Position numbers and translations under genes: made by a program
Notes under the pieces: generated by a model
Databases searched by the model: none
What the model was told of the DNA's origin: nothing
Seen by the model: the letters and a program-made list of their open reading frames with translations, nothing else
Shown: piece after piece, positions 28,403 through 36,827 of the stretch
Layout of the letters: each line of letters opens with the position of its first letter
Position numbering within the stretch: the stretch's first letter is position 1
DNA from: Marinobacter aromaticivorans
GTDB lineage: Bacteria; Pseudomonadota; Gammaproteobacteria; Pseudomonadales; Oleiphilaceae
DNA: 64,000 bases
Assembly (NCBI RefSeq): GCF_002806975.1
Contig: NZ_NIHD01000007.1
Location: 185,598 to 249,597 of the forward strand
Direction: 5' to 3'

Positions 28403-30079
28403 TCAGGGCAGATCAGTGACCGCACCGGTGGATGCAGAGCTTACCGTACGGGCATACCTGGCAAGCACGCCACGGGTAAACCGGGGCTGGGGAGCCACCC
28501 AGGCTTTGCGCCGGCGCTCCAGCTCTTGTGCGGACACGTCCAACTCCATGGTGTTAGCCACTGCATCAATGGTTATTGTATCGCCATCCTCAACCAGCGC
28601 AATGGGGCCACCCTCGGCCGCTTCCGGAGTAATGTGGCCAACCACAAAACCGTGACTGCCGCCAGAGAAACGACCGTCGGTAATCAGGGCGACGTCGTTG
28701 CCAAGCCCCTTACCCATGATTGCCGAGGTCGGGGTGAGCATTTCACGCATGCCCGGGCCACCTTTCGGGCCCTCATAGCGGATCACCAGTACATCACCGG
28801 CAACCACGGTACCGTCAATAATTCGTTCCTGGGCTTCCTCTTCGGAATGAAATACCCGGGCACGACCCGTGAAGTGTGTTCCTTCCTTGCCGGTGATCTT
28901 GGCCACAGCGCCATCCGGCGCAAGATTGCCGTAAAGAATGCGCAAATGGCTGTCTGCCTTGATAGGGTTATCAAAGGCATGAATGATATCCTGGGCCTCA
29001 GGATAAGGCGCAACCGGGGCCAGGTTTTCTGCCAGTGTCTGCCCGGTCACCGTCAGACAATCACCGTGCAACAATCCACGTTCCAGCAACATTTTCATCA
29101 GGGGCTGAATACCACCGATTGCGACCAGTTCCGACATCATGTACTGCCCGCTCGGGCGCAGATCTGCCAGCACGGGTACGCGCTTCCCGATATCGACAAA
29201 ATCATCCAGGCTCAGTTCCACACCAACCGTGCTGGCCATCGCCAGGAGATGAAGGACGGCGTTGGTCGAACCGCCCAGGGCAATAACAACCGTGATGGCA
29301 TTTTCAAAGGCCTCACGGGTCATGATGTCCGAGGGCTTGATATCCTTCTCCAGAAGATTAAGAACTGCGGCACCTGCAGCACGGCAGTCGTCAGTTTTGG
29401 TAGCGGAAACCGCGTTCTGCGCTGAGCTGCCGGGCAGGCTCATGCCCATGGCCTCAATCGCAGAAGCCATGGTGTTTGCGGTATACATGCCGCCACAGGA
29501 ACCGGGGCCGGGAATGGCCGTTTCCTCGATCTGCTTTACCTCTATCAGATCAAGATCGCCGCGGGCGTGCGCTCCCACGGCCTCAAACACGGAGACGATG
29601 TCTGTATGGTTTTTCCCGGGCATAATGGTGCCGCCATACACAAAGACCGAAGGCCGGTTGAGGCGGGCCAGCCCCATCATGCAGCCAGGCATGTTCTTGT
29701 CGCAGCCACCGATAGCCACAAGGCCGTCAAAACCTTCACAACCGGCCACGGTTTCTATGGAATCGGCGATCACTTCCCGGGACACCAGGGAGTACTTCAT
29801 ACCCAAAGTACCATTGGCAATGCCGTCGGACACGGTGATGGTGTTGAAAATCAGCGCCTTACCGCCGGCCGCATCGGCACCGGCAGAAGAGGCCTCCGCC
29901 AGTTCGTTGATGTGCATATTGCAGGGCGTCAGATTGCTCCAGGTGGAGGCAATACCAATCTGGGGTTTGCGGAAATCCTCATCGGTAAAGCCAACCGCCC
30001 GCAGCATGGCCCGGCTGGCAGACTTGCCAATGCCGTCCACAACGGGGGCAGAATAGCGGCGGCGCTTGTCATCACTCAT
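28403..30079 (-). CDS. ilvD: Dihydroxy-acid dehydratase
   Basis: Iron-sulfur enzyme of branched-chain amino acid synthesis, converting dihydroxy acids to 2-oxo acids. The start at 30079 has GGGAGAGAG upstream; the ATG at 30109 would add ten unlike residues. The 558-residue length is that of the shorter, IlvD-type enzymes. Cluster ligands are visible in [23 protein letters not shown] and [16 protein letters not shown], and the C-terminal [19 protein letters not shown] motif is complete. No leader attenuator or T-box is visible in the 129 bases to the divergent neighbour. Confidence 0.96.
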   Translation of the reverse strand: MSDDKRRRYSAPVVDGIGKSASRAMLRAVGFTDEDFRKPQIGIASTWSNLTPCNMHINELAEASSAGADAAGGKALIFNTITVSDGIANGTLGMKYSLVSREVIADSIETVAGCEGFDGLVAIGGCDKNMPGCMMGLARLNRPSVFVYGGTIMPGKNHTDIVSVFEAVGAHARGDLDLIEVKQIEETAIPGPGSCGGMYTANTMASAIEAMGMSLPGSSAQNAVSATKTDDCRAAGAAVLNLLEKDIKPSDIMTREAFENAITVVIALGGSTNAVLHLLAMASTVGVELSLDDFVDIGKRVPVLADLRPSGQYMMSELVAIGGIQPLMKMLLERGLLHGDCLTVTGQTLAENLAPVAPYPEAQDIIHAFDNPIKADSHLRILYGNLAPDGAVAKITGKEGTHFTGRARVFHSEEEAQERIIDGTVVAGDVLVIRYEGPKGGPGMREMLTPTSAIMGKGLGNDVALITDGRFSGGSHGFVVGHITPEAAEGGPIALVEDGDTITIDAVANTMELDVSAQELERRRKAWVAPQPRFTRGVLARYARTVSSASTGAVTDLP

Positions 30080-30208
30080 TGCTCTCTCCCACGAATTTTC
30101 ACAACCCATTGTAATTATCGGCAGCCGGGCTGGATGACCTGCATCAAGCCCCCTGTTGCCGGTGTGCCATACACTTGCTGAAAAACAATCAAGCCGTGGA
30201 GGCTCGCC

Positions 30209-32608
30209 ATGTCATCATCCATCCCGCCATCAGCGGTTTGCACCGACTACGAACGTTGGCGTCGCGGCTATGGTGTTATCCAGCACACCGATGCCACCTG
30301 CGACCAGGTGCAGGCCCTTGCTTCGGCTCTTGTCGCCGCTGGCCACCAGCCAGACGAAGCAACAGTTTACCGCAAGCTGGCCGATCTTGACCGGTTGACC
30401 AGCGCCGGTATGTGGCTGGTTGTACACATGACTTACGCAAACCGCGTTGACAGCTCCGGTGCCCCACTGACAGCCCGGGATTTCAAATACAAACCGGAGG
30501 GCCATACCGGTGGTGCCCTGAACATGGTACCCGCCTACGCAGCTTACCTGGCACTCAACAACCTGACTGGCAAAACCCGGAGCTGGCTCATGGGCCAGGG
30601 ACACTGTGTAGCCGCCATCGACGGATTGAATGTGCTGACCGGCAACCTTCATCCCGAACAGCAAGAACGCTACACGGGAACGGACGGCCTGTCACGGATG
30701 GTAGCGGATTTTTACAGCTACCGGCAAAAGCCGGACGGCAGCACGGCAGCGCCACTGGGCAGCCACGTTAACCCCTACACAGCGGGTGGCATTATTGAAG
30801 GTGGCTATTTAGGCTTCGCCGAGCTTCAGTATGCCCATATGCCACTGCCCGGCGAATCCCTTGTGGCCTTTCTTTCAGACGGGGCTGCTGAAGAGCAAAG
30901 GGGCAGTGACTGGATCCCCCGCTGGTGGCGGGCCGAGGACTGCGGCCTGGTAACACCGGTAATGATTGCCAACGGCCGCCGCATTGAACAACGTACAGAG
31001 CTTGGCTCCCGTGAAGGCCTGGAGCGGTTCGCGGCTCACCTCGAGGCCCGGGGGTTCGATCCGGTCAGGTTTGATGGTCGTGACCCTGCTGCGTTTGTCT
31101 GTGTACTGATGGAGATGGAGCATTCCCTGCAGAGCCGGAGTGATCGCGCCCTGGCAGGTGAACTCGGGTACCCGGTCCGCATTCCTTACGGTATTGCCGA
31201 AACCGTGAAAGGCTTCGGTTTTTATGGCGCCGGCCGGAACTCTGCTCACAACCTGCCATTGCCAGGAAATCCACGCATGGATATACGTGCCCGGGAACTG
31301 TTCCGGGAACACGCATCCCGACTCTGGGTAGCTCCCGACGTGCTTGCAGACAGCGTAAAGCGGCTCAAAGAACACGACCAACAGGCACGGCCACTTGAGC
31401 GCGACCATCCACTCGCCAGGCGTAACCCGCCAGACCCGGTTGTGCCGGCCCTGACGGCTCGCCACGATCAGCTTTCGCCGATGCTGGCGGTGGACAACTT
31501 CTTCCGGGCGCTGGTCGCGCAAAACCCTGACCTGAGAGCCCGGGTGGGAAATCCGGACGAACTTGCCAGCAATCGCCTGACAGGTTTGCTGGAAGATCTG
31601 AAACACCGGGTGAACGACCCCGAAGATTCATCAGAATCGATACACGGGAAGATAATCACCGTGCTGAATGAGGAGGCCGTCATTTCTGCCTGCCTGGCGA
31701 ACAAGGCAGGCCTAAACCTGGTTGCCAGCTACGAGGCATTCTGCGTGAAAATGCTCGGCGCAATCCGCCAGGAACTGATTTTTGCGCGCCACCAGAAAGC
31801 CGTTGGCCGGCCCGCCCGCTGGCTTGGCCTTCTGGTTATTGCCACATCCCATACCTGGGAGAATGGCAAGAACGAACAGTCCCACCAGGACACCACCTTC
31901 TGTGAAAGCCTGCTGGGGGAAATGAGCGATGTTTCCCGGGTCCTCTTTCCGGCCGATTACAACAGTACCCTGGCGGTTCTGCCCTCAGTCTTTACGGAAC
32001 GGGGAACGATCAGTTGCATGGTGATTCCCAAACGGGAGCGGCCCTGCGTATTTGACGCCCGCGAAGCGGAGGCGCTTGCCCGGCACGGTGCCCTGGTTGT
32101 TGATGAAGATACCTCCGGGGGCGAGCCCATACTGCTCATTGCCAACGGTGCCTACCAGCTTTCCGAGGCTATCCGCGCTTGCGACCGCCTGCGCGAGACG
32201 GGCACCTCGTTCCGCCTGGTCTATGTACAGGAGCCGGGGCGATTCCGGGCGCCCAGGGATATGCTGGAGGCGGAGATCTGCCTGTCAGATCTGGAGCGGG
32301 AACGTATATTCCCGAGCCGGTTGCACCGGAGAGTCGCACTGACCCACATGCGACCGGAGGTGTTCCGGGGGCACCTGCACCCGCTCTTTCCGGACCCTGC
32401 TCACAGCAGGGTGCTGGGCTATATTAACCGCGGAGGTACATTGAACGAGGCCGGCATGCTGTTCACGAATCGCTGTTCCTGGGCTCATACACTGACGGCC
32501 TGCGCCAGCGTTCTGGAAAAACCACCCGGGGAGTGGCTGTCCAGCGCCGAACTGGCTGCCGTAGAGGGCCGCGGCGACCCTGCCATGATCACACGCGGCC
32601 TGTCCTGA
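30209..32608 (+). CDS. Divergent phosphoketolase-family (TPP enzyme) protein
   Basis: A 799-residue protein with the overall length and order of blocks of xylulose-5-phosphate phosphoketolase, but poorly matching in its N-terminal half. Recognisable parts: [20 protein letters not shown] and [18 protein letters not shown] near residues 90-145, [17 protein letters not shown] near 195, a TPP-binding-like segment [15 protein letters not shown] near 223, and the C-terminal stretch [20 protein letters not shown] (near 547), which matches the TSH-W-xx-NGFSHQD motif of phosphoketolases. Related proteins are, to my memory, sometimes labelled xylulose-5-phosphate 3-epimerase. I cannot assign the reaction. 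The start has GGAGG six bases upstream. It is divergent from ilvD and stands alone. Confidence 0.7.
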   Translation: MSSSIPPSAVCTDYERWRRGYGVIQHTDATCDQVQALASALVAAGHQPDEATVYRKLADLDRLTSAGMWLVVHMTYANRVDSSGAPLTARDFKYKPEGHTGGALNMVPAYAAYLALNNLTGKTRSWLMGQGHCVAAIDGLNVLTGNLHPEQQERYTGTDGLSRMVADFYSYRQKPDGSTAAPLGSHVNPYTAGGIIEGGYLGFAELQYAHMPLPGESLVAFLSDGAAEEQRGSDWIPRWWRAEDCGLVTPVMIANGRRIEQRTELGSREGLERFAAHLEARGFDPVRFDGRDPAAFVCVLMEMEHSLQSRSDRALAGELGYPVRIPYGIAETVKGFGFYGAGRNSAHNLPLPGNPRMDIRARELFREHASRLWVAPDVLADSVKRLKEHDQQARPLERDHPLARRNPPDPVVPALTARHDQLSPMLAVDNFFRALVAQNPDLRARVGNPDELASNRLTGLLEDLKHRVNDPEDSSESIHGKIITVLNEEAVISACLANKAGLNLVASYEAFCVKMLGAIRQELIFARHQKAVGRPARWLGLLVIATSHTWENGKNEQSHQDTTFCESLLGEMSDVSRVLFPADYNSTLAVLPSVFTERGTISCMVIPKRERPCVFDAREAEALARHGALVVDEDTSGGEPILLIANGAYQLSEAIRACDRLRETGTSFRLVYVQEPGRFRAPRDMLEAEICLSDLERERIFPSRLHRRVALTHMRPEVFRGHLHPLFPDPAHSRVLGYINRGGTLNEAGMLFTNRCSWAHTLTACASVLEKPPGEWLSSAELAAVEGRGDPAMITRGLS

Positions 32609-32684
32609 CCATCAGAAGGAAACCGGCTCCACTCGGCGGTTACCCACACCGGGCCAGACTCTCCGGCTCGCGCTGCGGACGGAA

Positions 32685-33260
32685 TTAGGACTCGCGTGGG
32701 TCGGTTTCGGCCACCCAGGGATGAGACTTGTGGCTGTCGCGAAAGGCAATCAGACTTTCAATGCCGGTGAAGTCCACAAGGTCGCGAAAATCCAGCCAGT
32801 CCACCAGGCAATAGAGGCAGATGGCCGGGTAATTCCACTCCTCGAACTGCCCGTCTTCCACCTGGGCCGCGAGGGTGCGCAGGGTTGTCATGATGCGCTC
32901 GCGCTGCAAATCAAAAAACATAACCCCCGGAGTGTCCACATCAAGGCCGGAACGCCTGGCCAGCAGCAGGATAACCGCGGAGTCGTTGGCGCCGTCAATC
33001 AGGGTAAGCTGGTTCTGCTGGTCCCAGGTAAGGGGGTCCCTGCCCTGTTTGGCACTGATATAGCGGGAAATAATCCGGGAGTCATAAATTTCCTGGCCAT
33101 CACTTTCCAGTACAGGTATTTTCAGCGCAGGATTGGTACGCCTGATTTCGTCCCGGTCTTCGCCGTAAATATCAAGGTTCACAAAATCGTAGGGTTCCTC
33201 GTCCAGCAGAATGCGGATGCGCCGAACGAAAGGCGAAGTAGTTGATCCAATCAGCTTCAT
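32685..33260 (-). CDS. Glutathione S-transferase family protein
   Basis: Cytosolic thioredoxin-fold plus helical-domain protein of 191 residues, a little short for the family. The N-terminal domain starts MKLIGSTTSPFVRRIRI with the serine/threonine site expected to activate glutathione, then NPALKIPVLESDG with the cis-proline and EIYDSRIISRYI, the glutathione-binding Asp-Ser pair. The C-terminal domain is helical. Similar to E. coli YibF-like members. The substrate is not predictable; the neighbours give no hint. Confidence 0.88.
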   Translation of the reverse strand: MKLIGSTTSPFVRRIRILLDEEPYDFVNLDIYGEDRDEIRRTNPALKIPVLESDGQEIYDSRIISRYISAKQGRDPLTWDQQNQLTLIDGANDSAVILLLARRSGLDVDTPGVMFFDLQRERIMTTLRTLAAQVEDGQFEEWNYPAICLYCLVDWLDFRDLVDFTGIESLIAFRDSHKSHPWVAETDPRES

Positions 33261-33355
33261 AAACTCTCCGGTTATATCACCCAGTAATGCTCTGTGCCCA
33301 ATTGGAAATGTACCATATCACTGCCCGGATGCAGGAAAATGGGCCCCTGCTAACG

Positions 33356-33384
33356 AAAAAAAGGCAGCCGAAGCTGCCTTTTTT
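33356..33384 (-). terminator. Rho-independent terminator of the cold-shock gene
   Basis: GGCAGC and GCTGCC (33363-33368, 33373-33378) form a stem with a stable four-base loop (TTCG on the minus strand), followed on the minus strand by seven T residues. T residues on the other side make it potentially bidirectional. Confidence 0.93.
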
Positions 33385-33410
33385 GGCGGTTATTGCTCTA
33401 TCCCTGGGGA

Positions 33411-33617
33411 TTAGATAGCAGTAACGTTCTCCGCCTGGGGACCTTTCTGGCCCTGGGTAACGGTGAACTCAACTTGCTGGCCTTCTGCCAGAGTTTTGAA
33501 ACCGCTGCCCTGAATAGCGCTGTAGTGAACAAAAACGTCCGGGCCGCCTTCACGAGTGATAAAGCCAAAGCCTTTTGCTTCGTTGAAGAACTTAACAGTA
33601 CCGGTAGTAGTAGACAT
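33411..33617 (-). CDS. Cold-shock protein, CspA family
   Basis: RNA-binding OB-fold protein of 68 residues. Both nucleic-acid-binding motifs are present: KGFGFIT (RNP1-like) and VFVHYSAI (RNP2). The start at 33617 is preceded by AGGAAG; the upstream in-frame ATG at 33638 would add seven residues not typical of the family. About 237 bases separate it from crcB upstream, enough for the long structured leader typical of csp genes, but I did not identify a cold box. A strong terminator follows. Confidence 0.96.
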   Translation of the reverse strand: MSTTTGTVKFFNEAKGFGFITREGGPDVFVHYSAIQGSGFKTLAEGQQVEFTVTQGQKGPQAENVTAI

Positions 33618-33854
33618 ACTTAAACTTCCTGAAATCAATCATATTATCTGCTGCCACTCACTGAATGTGTATGGTCAGCGTTTTGCGGAAATACAGAACT
33701 CGCGGAATCAAAAACAGGACGGTCACTACTAACTGCGGAGTACGTCTTATTCATGAAATGCTTTGCTGAATCTTTCCTTCACAAAACACTCTACTCTGGA
33801 ATTGCGGGCTTGCCAAGTACATTTAAAACAATTCATGTAGGTAGTGATACCAAC

Positions 33855-34235
33855 TCAGCTTTTCACCAGACCAAAGGTGTAAATACCCAGCGCCGTCATC
33901 AAAATGGAGCCAGCAACATGAACGAGAATGCCGGTAATGGCCAACGTCCATTTACCCTCCTGAATCGCGGCGAGCATTTCCAGGGAGAAAGTGGAAAAGG
34001 TGGTCAGCGCGCCGCATAAACCGGTAATCGCGAACAACCGCCACTCGGGCGCCAGGGCGCTTCCCTGGCTGAAATACCCGATCAGCAAGCCTACCAGCCA
34101 GCCTCCGCCCAGGTTGGCTGCGAGGGTTCCCAGCGGAATCGCATGATAACTGGAGTTCAGCCAGAGACCGAGCAGCCAGCGCAGGTTAGCGCCAATAACG
34201 GCACCCGCGCTGACTGCAAGGAACGCTAACCACAT
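33855..34235 (-). CDS. crcB: Fluoride ion channel CrcB/FluC
   Basis: Small inner-membrane channel exporting fluoride as a dual-topology dimer. The 126-residue product has four membrane helices, with the family motifs GANLRWLLG, GTLAANLGGGWLVGLL (conserved Asn) and TGLCGALTTFSTFSLE. The gene starts 18 bases after the fadE stop on the same strand and is probably read through from it. No fluoride riboswitch is possible in that gap. Confidence 0.94.
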   Translation of the reverse strand: MWLAFLAVSAGAVIGANLRWLLGLWLNSSYHAIPLGTLAANLGGGWLVGLLIGYFSQGSALAPEWRLFAITGLCGALTTFSTFSLEMLAAIQEGKWTLAITGILVHVAGSILMTALGIYTFGLVKS

Positions 34236-34253
34236 AATCAGTGGCCTGACCGG

Positions 34254-36704
34254 TTACGCAGCATTGTGATCAATTACGGTTTCCTTGTTGCGGGCAAGCG
34301 CATCAAACGGGAAGTCGTCAACGGTGAGCATCTCCAGAACCACCGCTTCGTACTTCCGCATGAACTCTGCTTCTTCCCTGGTGTATATGCCTGCCTCCAG
34401 TGCCGCTTCGAAGCGCTCTTCCGGATGCAACGCGGTGATGGGCAGTTCACCCTTGGCGTATGCCTTGGTTGCTTTGCGGTAGAGCTGCTCGGCTTTGTCG
34501 TAGTCTTTCAGCAGATCGTTATAGCGCGCCACCGGGTTTTCCACTGTGCCGTCACCCTCGGTAGTCCATGTGCTGGCAAGCAGCTTGTGCCGAATGGGGG
34601 TGTCGGTGGAAATGAACCGGGCCAGTTTACGCGCCAGATCGTCATGGGGGTTATTCCGGCGCCGGCCCAGGGGCAGGGTGACCGCACGAAGAACCAAGGC
34701 TGCGGCGCGATTCGGCAGGTTCTGCAGGAAAGCATCCAGTGCTTCTTCGGTACGATGCAGCAGCAATTCAAGGCTGTACTGCATCACTTCCTTTTCACCT
34801 TCCACCGGCTGGGTTTCGTGCCAGTTTTTCAGCACCATGGAGGCAAGGTAGAGATTGGACAACATGTCACCGAGCCGCGCCGAGATCAGCTCGCGCATCT
34901 TGAGATCACTGCCAAGGGTGGTCATGGCAGCATCCGAACACAGCCCGAAAGCTGCACTGAAGCGAGCCACAGCCTGGGCATACTTGCGGCTGGCGCTATC
35001 GAACGGAACGTCTGCCCGGCCAAGGCCAAGCGCCTGGGTAAAGGCCCGCGCTGCGTTGCCGAAAATCAGGCCCGCGTGCCCAAAGAAGGCTTCGTCGAAC
35101 GCATCGATATCATCGTTATCCTTGGCAGCCAGTTCCTTGAGCACATAGGGATGACAACGGATGGCCCCCTGACCGAAGATCATCAGGCTGCGGGTCATGA
35201 TGTTGGCACCTTCCACGGTGATGGAGACCGCAGAACCACTGAAACCTATGCCAAGATAGTTGCGCGGGCCCAGAGTCACCGTTTTACCGCCGTGCACGTC
35301 CATGGCATCTGTCAGAATGCTGCGCTGGAACTCGGTCAGGTGATACTTGAGAATCGCCGAAGGTACGGCAGGTTTCTCGCCCTTGTCGATCATATTGGCG
35401 GTATGGTTAACCGCTGCCTGGGCAATGTAAGTCTTGGCGGCAATTCGGGCCAGGGGCTCCTGAACCCCTTCCATGTCTGCCACCGGGGTATTGAACTGAC
35501 GACGGATACGGGTGAAGCCACCGGCCGTGCCCACTGCATAGGCAGCTGCGCCGGCGGCACCCGAAGGCAGCGTGATGCAACGGCCAACCGACAGACATTC
35601 AACCAGCATACGCCAGCCCTGCCCGGCCATATCCAGACCGCCAATAATGTAATCCAGGGGTATGAATACGTCCTTGCCGATAATCGGGCCGTTCAGGAAG
35701 GGACTGCCGATAGGGCAATGACGGCGACCGATTTCCATGCCTTTGGTATCCCGTGGGATCAGCGCACAGGTAATACCGTAATCTTTGGTGTCGCCAAGCA
35801 GTCCGTCCGGATCAAACATGCGGAAAGCCAGGCCAACCACCGTTGCGATGGGGGCCAGGGTAATCCAGCGCTTTTCAAAATTCAGTTTTATACCGACAAC
35901 CTCCTTGCCGTCGATTTCCTGCTTGCAAACGATGCCTGTATCCGGCAGCGAGGTTGCATCCGAGCCTGCCCGGGGCCCGGTCAGGCCGAAACAGGGAATC
36001 TCACGACCATCGGCCAGGCGGGGCAAGTAGTGGTTTTTCTGCTCTTCAGTTCCGTATTTTACCAGCAACTCACCCGGGCCCAGGGAGTTAGGGACCCCCA
36101 CAGAGACCATCAACATCTCGTTGGCGGCGATCTTCTGCAGCACAGCGGTTTGAGCTTTGGCCGAGAAACCGAGACCACCATATTCCTTGGGGATGATCAT
36201 TCCAAAGAACTTTTCCTTCTTGAGAAAATCCCATAGTTCTTTCGGAAGATCGGCGCGTTCTACGGCAACATCCCAGGCGTCACACATGGAAATTGCCTGA
36301 ACACACTGGTTATCCACGAATGCCTGTTCTTCCTCGGAGAGGCCGGTGTGGCGGTTGATCAGCAGGTTGTGCCAGTCCGGCTGCCCGGTAAACAGCTCGC
36401 CGTCCCAGCCAACGGTTCCGGCTTCCAGTGCCACCTTCTCGGTGTCCGACACCCTGGGCGCAACCTTTTTGAACATGGCAAACACCCGTGGCGTCAGCCA
36501 CCCCTGCCGGAGCCCGGGCAATCCTGCAGCTGCAGTCGCCGCCGTGCCGATAAAGAGGATCAGCGCCAACCAGCCCGATGCAAAGATCATTGACAGAACG
36601 CCAATCACGACCATGACACCGATAGCCGGTTTGGCCCCGGATTCGCGCCGCATGACAATCAGCAAACCTGCCAGCGCCGCCAGAAACAGAATAAAAGTCA
36701 TCAT
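34254..36704 (-). CDS. fadE: Acyl-CoA dehydrogenase FadE
   Basis: First step of fatty-acid beta-oxidation, oxidising acyl-CoA to enoyl-CoA. The 816-residue protein is the long FadE type: two or more N-terminal membrane segments (about 1-65), then the dehydrogenase core with PKEYGGLGFSAKAQ, CFGLTGPRAGSDATSLPD, KRWITLAPIATVVGLAFR and SVTVEGANIMTRS-like sequence near residue 480, and the DUF1974 C-terminal domain. Two methionines start the frame (36704 and 36701); either may be used. The gene stands before crcB. I did not identify a FadR box. Confidence 0.95.
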   Translation of the reverse strand: MMTFILFLAALAGLLIVMRRESGAKPAIGVMVVIGVLSMIFASGWLALILFIGTAATAAAGLPGLRQGWLTPRVFAMFKKVAPRVSDTEKVALEAGTVGWDGELFTGQPDWHNLLINRHTGLSEEEQAFVDNQCVQAISMCDAWDVAVERADLPKELWDFLKKEKFFGMIIPKEYGGLGFSAKAQTAVLQKIAANEMLMVSVGVPNSLGPGELLVKYGTEEQKNHYLPRLADGREIPCFGLTGPRAGSDATSLPDTGIVCKQEIDGKEVVGIKLNFEKRWITLAPIATVVGLAFRMFDPDGLLGDTKDYGITCALIPRDTKGMEIGRRHCPIGSPFLNGPIIGKDVFIPLDYIIGGLDMAGQGWRMLVECLSVGRCITLPSGAAGAAAYAVGTAGGFTRIRRQFNTPVADMEGVQEPLARIAAKTYIAQAAVNHTANMIDKGEKPAVPSAILKYHLTEFQRSILTDAMDVHGGKTVTLGPRNYLGIGFSGSAVSITVEGANIMTRSLMIFGQGAIRCHPYVLKELAAKDNDDIDAFDEAFFGHAGLIFGNAARAFTQALGLGRADVPFDSASRKYAQAVARFSAAFGLCSDAAMTTLGSDLKMRELISARLGDMLSNLYLASMVLKNWHETQPVEGEKEVMQYSLELLLHRTEEALDAFLQNLPNRAAALVLRAVTLPLGRRRNNPHDDLARKLARFISTDTPIRHKLLASTWTTEGDGTVENPVARYNDLLKDYDKAEQLYRKATKAYAKGELPITALHPEERFEAALEAGIYTREEAEFMRKYEAVVLEMLTVDDFPFDALARNKETVIDHNAA

Positions 36705-36827
36705 AGGTTCTCTCTGTCATCCATGGATAAAAGCTACAAAATGTTACGTTTACGGTATCGTATCAGATGATCGCTGACCAGCAGCTTCAGCGGCATCCGC
36801 GGGTGAACGGCATCGCAAAAACCAGCC

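Noticed and set aside
28391..30181. Long plus-strand frames opposite ilvD
   Set aside because: ilvD on the minus strand has all family motifs; the plus-strand frames have none.
33618..33854. Long leader of the cold-shock gene as a riboswitch or small gene
   Set aside because: It is AT-rich and could hold a thermosensitive leader, but I found no specific motif or credible ORF.
34236..34253. Fluoride riboswitch before crcB
   Set aside because: Only 18 bases separate crcB from fadE, too short for the element.
34266..36236. 656-codon open frame on the plus strand
   Set aside because: It lies entirely opposite fadE, shows no family motif and is a compositional shadow of that gene.
36721..36732. 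ATCCATGG near the fadE start as a third copy of the hairpin repeat core
   Set aside because: Only a few bases match and there is no flanking complementary arm.
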